From: Clarireedia homoeocarpa
Lineage: Eukaryota; Ascomycota; Leotiomycetes; Helotiales; Rutstroemiaceae
DNA length: 64,000 bases
Direction: 5' to 3'
NCBI GenBank assembly: GCA_001465935.1
Contig: LNKV01000005.1
Coordinates: 558,001-622,000 of the forward strand
Below the pieces are notes generated by a model, which was not told where the DNA came from, made no database searches, and worked only from the letters and a program-made list of their open reading frames with translations. This document shows positions 58,446 through 64,000 of the stretch, in pieces. The stretch's first letter is position 1; every line of letters begins with the position of its first letter. A program made the position numbers and the translations under genes.

Positions 58446-60997
58446 ACTCCTCACTCGCCATACTCCCAAATTTATTCTTCTCTTCTTTCGATGCTCCCGT
58501 ATCGACAAGCGGAGAATACCCCATACATTAATCTTGCACATAACTCTTCCTTTTCCACCATCAGCGTTCCGTCGCGACGCCATGTTGTAAATGACCCTCG
58601 TCTCCCTTTGATCCCTACACATCCTCGGATTACATACGTCAACACGTCCCGATTCTCCCTTACTCAGACCTAGTCTTTTTTTCCTCCAACCAATTACATG
58701 TTTTTCGCAATATCCATCGACAAAGCTTTTCACGAACTTGGCAAAATGAGCAAAAAGGTGTTTTTTGGGGGAGCAAATTGGCGTCATCAAAGTCATAACT
58801 TTTAATCGAAAATATTACAACTAGTTACCCCTCAGAAGCGCAGTGGACCTTTGAAAAAACTTTTCATTTGTTGGATTTGGAATGGAAAGTAAGAAAGAAG
58901 GAGGGAAAAAAGAGAAGAGGAAATATGGACCCTGCCTTTCGTTGAGGGGGACAAAAACATGAAACCACATGGAAAAGCGATCCTGATCGAGGAGATCTTT
59001 TTCTTAACTCTTTTTTTTCTCCCCCAAGATAATTGTATCTACTTAATGTATTCTACGTAATTTTCTTCAAACAAATTCATGAACGACCAATTTTGGGGTT
59101 GGGGGGTTGGTGGATGAATGGGGTCGGGAATTTTTTCTTTCTTTCTTTGGTATGATGGAGTGGAGTGGAGTGGAGTGGAATGGGGTGGTAGTTGAGAGAG
59201 ATCTTTTTTTGCTACAGTAGCTTGTAGAGCAGAAGATGTATGAGTGTGGAGGAGGCAGAGAGAGTGTGAAAAAGAGAGAGAGAGAGAGAGGCAATGAGAG
59301 AGAGTTGAGCAAAAATTATTTCACAAGACTTCTTTTCTGATGATGACGATGGATTGATTTGATTAATGATATGATGTTGATCAGTTGAGCTGTGATGTAA
59401 GTGATGTGAGTGATGATAATCAACAATACTCAAGTATAGGGAGGGAGTCGGTTGAAATACAACTAACTGACTGGAAGAAAGACTTTTACTTCTCTCTCCT
59501 GCACTGCTACTTCTTTTCTTTTCTTTTCTGTTTTCTCGTTTCGGAGAAAAGTAGCACGGCTTCGGGATTGGGATTGGGATTGTTTATGGTTGCGTTTGGA
59601 TATATCTATGTTTACGTTGGTGTAGATGGAGATGGCTGGGTATGCTTAGGACGGGGAAGGGGAAGGGGAAGGGGAAGGAGATAAAGATGGGGATGGGGAT
59701 GTAGAAATAGGAATAGACGCGGGCGGTGGAGGGAAGGGAGGTGGAGGTTTAATGTTGAAAGTGAGGATAGAGGCAGAGGCAGAGGCAGAGAGAGGCAACG
59801 ACCTAGATTCTGTAGGGGGGAAGACGGGGTGGGGGGATGAACTTTGATTAACAGCTTGCGACTTGCAACCTGCGAGGTTATGTTGCTCTGGTATGGCCTA
59901 CTCTGGTATGATATGCTCTGCTCTGGAGTGAGGCTAGGGACGGGTGATACCGAGGGGGAAGGGGGACTATAGAAGTATTTTATGAGATGGGATGGGATGG
60001 AGGCGGGGAAAGGGAAGAAGGGAAGAAGAAGAAGAAGAGAGAAAGAGGTAGGTGGTGGGGAAACGAGTAGATAGGTTAGGATAGGTTAGCATGAGATGAA
60101 ATAAGATAAAAAACATAGCCGCGTCTGGAAATATAAGACTTTACATAGATGCATGCATGTATCAACTGAATGAATTAGCAGATGAGAAGTGAGATGAGAT
60201 GAGATGAAGCGAGGAGAGGCTAAGAGAGGAGAAGAAGGATGGAAGTATATGGTTGGGAAAGAAAGCTAGGGGAAAGCAGAATGGATAGATGGATGGATGG
60301 TTCCACAACCTGAGCGAGAGGGAGAGGAAGGGGCGGAGGATAAGTGTGGATCCCATCCATTTCTTTATCTGATGTATAAATCGTCCCAATAACAAACCTC
60401 GCTTACTATTGTTGCCTAAAAGGGAAATTGTGATAGAAACTCCTCATTGCACGCAGACTTATGTATACATGTCTTGAGAGGACATCGCATTTGGGAACAT
60501 TGTATTAAGAGATCTCATGAACCAACATTCTAGTATAATCATCGCGCTTTTATTCTCGGTATTGAAGAGTCTGATTTGCCGCGAGATAAGACGTGACACA
60601 CCAGACTTCCTAACTAAGGAAACCGGCTACCAAGAGCAATCTAGTAGAATCAAGCACGCCTAAAAAGAATATACAGAGCCGGCCTTCATCCCAAAAGATG
60701 TAAAGCAATCTATGATGATATCAACCACCCCTCTTTCATTCCTCAAGTCTAATTCATGATCAAACTGCCAGCCAATTTTTGATGTAAAACAAAGAAAAAG
60801 GAAAGGTTGAAAAAATTACAGAAGAGTTTTGAAGGGGTCCGCAGAAATCATAATAAGGCAATTCTACCTCCTTCCTACCCTTAAATAGACAACCAAACGC
60901 CAAAACGACCGGGAATGAAAGTTACGTCTTCGTCTTCGTTGAAAGTTGGTATCGGTATCGGCACAAGTCGGAATCGGTTCGAATGTGATCTGACATC
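58446..60997. other. Convergent intergenic region, low complexity
   Basis: Contains 3' UTRs of the membrane protein gene and DBP2. Purine-rich repeats include GGAGT (59155-59180), GA (59268-59292), GGAAGG (59650-59685) and GGCAGA (59770-59795). No gene seen. Confidence 0.5.
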
Positions 60998-63625
60998 TTA
61001 CCAACGTCTGCCACCACCTAATGGAGCAGCGTTAGAAGAGGAAAAACCTCCTACCAGCGACCTTCGGTTAGTCCCATCAGCTGATGGAACGGGGGCTCGA
61101 AGGGGGATTTAAATGACTTACCTCCACCTCCACGTCCTCGGCCACCACCGTAGCCACGTCCACCATAACCTCTACCTCCACCTCCACCACCGAATCTAGT
61201 CATCTCAAGAAGGCGGGGATCAATGTGCTGCTTAGCCTCGGTAAGAACATTTACGAGATCACGAGCCTGCTTTTGATCTAATTGATAACATTAGTAAATG
61301 AATTCTCAAAAGGGATTCAAGGAAGACATACTGTCAGTGGTAAAGAGGGTGATGGCAGTTCCCTTTTGCCCAGCACGACCTGTACGACCAATACGATGGA
61401 TGTAATCCTCCGAATTGTTCGGGTAGTCATAATTTAGCACATGGGTAATGTTTCGAACATCTTCATTGATGGGTTAGCAAATAAGCAAAGATAGGTATAG
61501 CAACGGTCCAGGGCGGCTAGTGAAGAAGCTGCATGTTGATATGCATCCAATACTCTCTCGGCGACTGGCATGAACTGTCCATTGCGGCTAAATGCCAAGG
61601 TAGGTGATCCACACATCCAGGCTCTCTGGGATGGGAGTCTTGGAGACAGCTTGAGCAAGTCAAGAAATGCCAATTCCATATCTGGTACCTGCGAAAAGTA
61701 CTGCTGAGTTTGGAATTACGAGCGCAGCACGGTTGTGCTGCACTAAAAGATCCAAGACACCCTAAAGTTAGAGAACCGAAAGACACGATAGAGCCTGGAC
61801 AATAAGACGCAATCTAGGAAGCGCCGGAGCGTCGAGAGTAAAGCACTATTATATAGACGACTGGGCGTTGCTGCCAAGGGGAAGGGGGTTTCAATCATAC
61901 CAATACCACGCGAAGCTACATCTGTAGCAACCATGATGGGGCTCTTGCCAGTCTTGAACTCATTCAATACCCAATCGCGCTCGTTCTGTTGTTTGTCACC
62001 GTGGATGGCTGAAAGTAATTAGCAGTTACTCGCGGTAAGATGTGGGTAATAACTTACAAAGCGCCGGCCATCCGTCCTGTCTGAGGAAACGAGTGATGTC
62101 GTCAGCAACACGCTTTGTTCCGGTAAAGATCAGAATCTTGTTATCTTTATCCTCCATAATTTTCTCAAGATGTTTGGTCATCTTGTCCCGCTTCTCGAAT
62201 TCAGAAACAACCTCAACGATTTGAGTAATTCTGTGGTTAGCAGAGAGCTCCATGGATCCAATGTTGACTTGAATGAAGTCATTCAAATAATCAGAAGCAA
62301 GAGCTCGGACTTCCTTGGGCCAGGTAGCAGACCACATACATGTTTGTCTGTCGGGTCTAATTTGTCCAAGGATCTTACGGATTTGAGGTTCGAAACCCAT
62401 GTCCAACATACGATCAGCCTCGTCAAGAACAAGGTAAGTAACACGACGAAGGTTGGTCTTGCCGGACTCGATCATATCAATCAAACGACCTGGGGTAGCA
62501 ATGCAGACTTCGACACCCTTGGCGAGATCTCTGATTTGAGCACCCTTAGGGACACCTCCGTAAACACAAGTGTTGCGGATACGAGAAGACTTTCCGAATT
62601 TGGTGATTTCTTGTTGAATTTGTACGGCCAACTCACGGGTAGGTGCGAGGACCAAAACGATAGGACCATCTCCTAGAGCAAGAAGTGGTTGTGCGTTAAT
62701 GTGAACGATGGCTGGGAGACAGTAGGTAAGGGTCTTTCCGGAACCAGTCTCGGCAATACCGACAACATCACGTCCAGAGAGAGCCATGGGCCAACCCTGA
62801 GATTGAATTGGTGTGGGTGCTGGGAAACCTTGAGCCTTGACTTCGCTCATTACGTATGCTGGGAAACCAGCCTCATCAAAAGTCTCGACTGGCTTTGGGA
62901 CATCTCTGCCTTGAACAGCAATTGCGTGTTGAGATCTGAATTTGGCAACTTCCTCCTCTGATCGAGCAGCAACTACTGGATCTTCCTTGTAGAATGATTT
63001 TTCGAACTTAGGTAAGGTGCTCATGTCTGCATGACGTTGTTAGTATCTTGCCATCAAGATGTTCAAGAAATTGATGACTTACCCCAGTTTTGCTTTTGCA
63101 GGCCAGCACCAAGGTTGGACATACGGTCTCCTCCTCCACCGCCATATCCACCTCCGCCACCTCCATAACCGCCTCCGGAGTAGCCATTGACGTTTCCGCC
63201 GCCACCGCCTGTGAAAATAATCAGCGATCAATTGATATGAGTAATCGCAGTGGGAAATCAAACATACCTCCTCTGCCACCACCGTATCCTCCACCTCCGC
63301 CAGAGTAGCCATTAGAACCTCTGCAATCAATGTCAGTAAATATTCCAGAGCAAGAAGAGAAATGAAATAGGGATGGTGCCACATTGCGACCGTGATTCTG
63401 AGACGCGGTTGAACTGGAGAACACCCGTCACCGTAACCTCAAAATCACCAAACGCAATCCAACGCGAAGCGCCACAACTTATCAACAATATCGAGACTCA
63501 TAGGTTTTTGCATACCCATTAGAATGTCCATTGGAGTAAGAGTTGCCTCTGCCATATGAGGAGTCTCCATTTCCGTACCCATTACCGCCACCACGTCCTC
63601 CACCATATCCTCCGCCATACGACAT
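60998..63625 (-). CDS. DBP2: DEAD-box ATP-dependent RNA helicase DBP2
   Basis: Eight exons (63625-63516, 63320-63268, 63208-63083, 63026-62058, 62008-61901, 61460-61332, 61277-61122, 61050-60998) give 567 aa. A Gly/Tyr/Asn/Arg-rich N-terminal extension precedes NWDMSTLPKFEKSFY. The helicase core has the Q motif (FPAPTPIQSQGWP), motif I AETGSGKT (188-195), APTRELA, PGRLIDM, DEAD (298-301), SAT (329-331), ATDVASRGI and HRIGRTGR. The tail is GGGRGYGGRGYGGGRGRGG and ends APLGGGRRW, which is typical of DBP2/DDX5. DBP2 acts in mRNP assembly, nonsense-mediated decay and rRNA maturation. Most introns are 48-195 nt; the intron just after ATDVASRGI is 440 nt (see separate entry). ATG 63625 starts MSYGGGYGGGRGG. 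Alternative splicing at exons 1-3 could occur, but all joins keep frame. Confidence 0.97.
61461..61900 (-). other. Long conserved-position intron of DBP2
   Basis: GTATGATT donor next to ATDVASRGI and an acceptor after GCTAACCC...ATGAAG, 440 nt long; most other introns of this gene are 48-70 nt, the first is 195 nt. Yeast DBP2 carries an unusually long intron in the second half of its coding sequence that mediates autoregulation. Whether the position is identical is not checked here. Confidence 0.85.
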
Positions 63626-64000
63626 ATTTGCGATGATTTGGAGAGTGTTTAGGATGAAATGTGCAGATGTGTATTTAGAGCGGTGATTTTGCGAGTTGAT
63701 GTGATTGTTACTGCGCGATGAAGCCTCGTAAATTGATGAGAAGCCTGGCAGGTAATTGTTATTGACAAGATATGGTAGGAAAGTAGAGAGAGAAAAAATG
63801 TAAGAAAGGAAGCTGCACTAAGATGTTTTCGCTTGTAGCAGCTATGACTAAATCGGTCTAGCACGGCTTAAGTTTTGAACCCCGAAAAAAAAAAAAAGAT
63901 CTCATCGAATTTTTTCTCGAAATTTTCATCGAAGATTTCAATTCTAGCCAACCACAGTTGAGGATATTAGCCAACCACAATTGAGGATATTTACAATGCA
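63626..64000. promoter_or_regulatory. DBP2 upstream region
   Basis: Contains the DBP2 promoter and leader. A 23-bp tandem direct repeat lies at 63945-63990, about 320-365 bp upstream of the ATG. Confidence 0.55.
63945..63990. repeat. 23-bp tandem direct repeat upstream of DBP2
   Basis: Two copies of TAGCCAACCACAGTTGAGGA plus TAT (second copy has A for G) joined head to tail at 63945-63967 and 63968-63990. Confidence 0.85.

Overview
This window is nuclear DNA of a filamentous ascomycete (Pezizomycotina). Genes are mostly multi-exon with short introns of about 48-60 nt, GT-AG ends and CTRAY-type branch sites. The gene set includes a PTH11-type rhodopsin-domain protein, a Con7-type zinc-finger regulator and a small secreted cysteine protein. 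The overall feel is Leotiomycetes (Botrytis/Sclerotinia-like), but that placement is inference from family resemblance, not from a search. All gene models below were spliced by eye.

Layout. 1-449 (-): 5' end of a large protein, possibly kinase Yak1. 2.46-6.03 kb (+): Rad26/CSB-like SNF2 repair ATPase. 7.5-8.4 kb (+): small secreted four-cysteine protein. 8.9-11.6 kb (-): eIF3c. 12.5-13.06 kb (-): conserved small protein with a probable GC-AG intron. 13.5-13.86 kb (-): weak candidate two-exon gene. 14.26-15.79 kb (+): rhodopsin-domain membrane protein. 16.7-17.45 kb (+): remnant of an FAD-linked oxidase. 18.24-20.02 kb (+): AAR2. 20.9-21.6 kb (-): RPS14. 21.95-23.77 kb (+): prephenate dehydrogenase. 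24.3-24.94 kb (-): RPS16. 25.34-26.17 kb (+): SNF8/Vps22.

From 26.2 to 41.2 kb there is about 15 kb with no convincing gene, ending at a Con7-like C2H2 transcription factor (41.19-43.09 kb, +). A 4.2 kb stretch full of simple repeats separates it from a convergent Pumilio/Puf3-type RNA-binding protein (47.26-50.38 kb, -). Another 7.5 kb gene-poor stretch follows, then a single-pass membrane protein (57.85-58.45 kb, +), and finally an eight-exon DBP2-type DEAD-box helicase (61.0-63.6 kb, -) with a long intron near motif V.

Functionally the window alternates compact housekeeping blocks (translation: eIF3c, RPS14, RPS16; splicing: AAR2; tyrosine synthesis; ESCRT-II; RNA helicase) with regulators that sit in very large non-coding surroundings (Con7-like, Puf). 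The 13-18 kb stretch is more accessory: a membrane receptor-like gene, a decayed oxidase and doubtful small ORFs. No transposon, CRISPR array, tRNA or rRNA gene was recognised. The most interesting items are a lost splice acceptor in the tyrosine-pathway gene, the GC-AG intron, the decayed oxidase, the long DBP2 intron and the Con7 gene desert.
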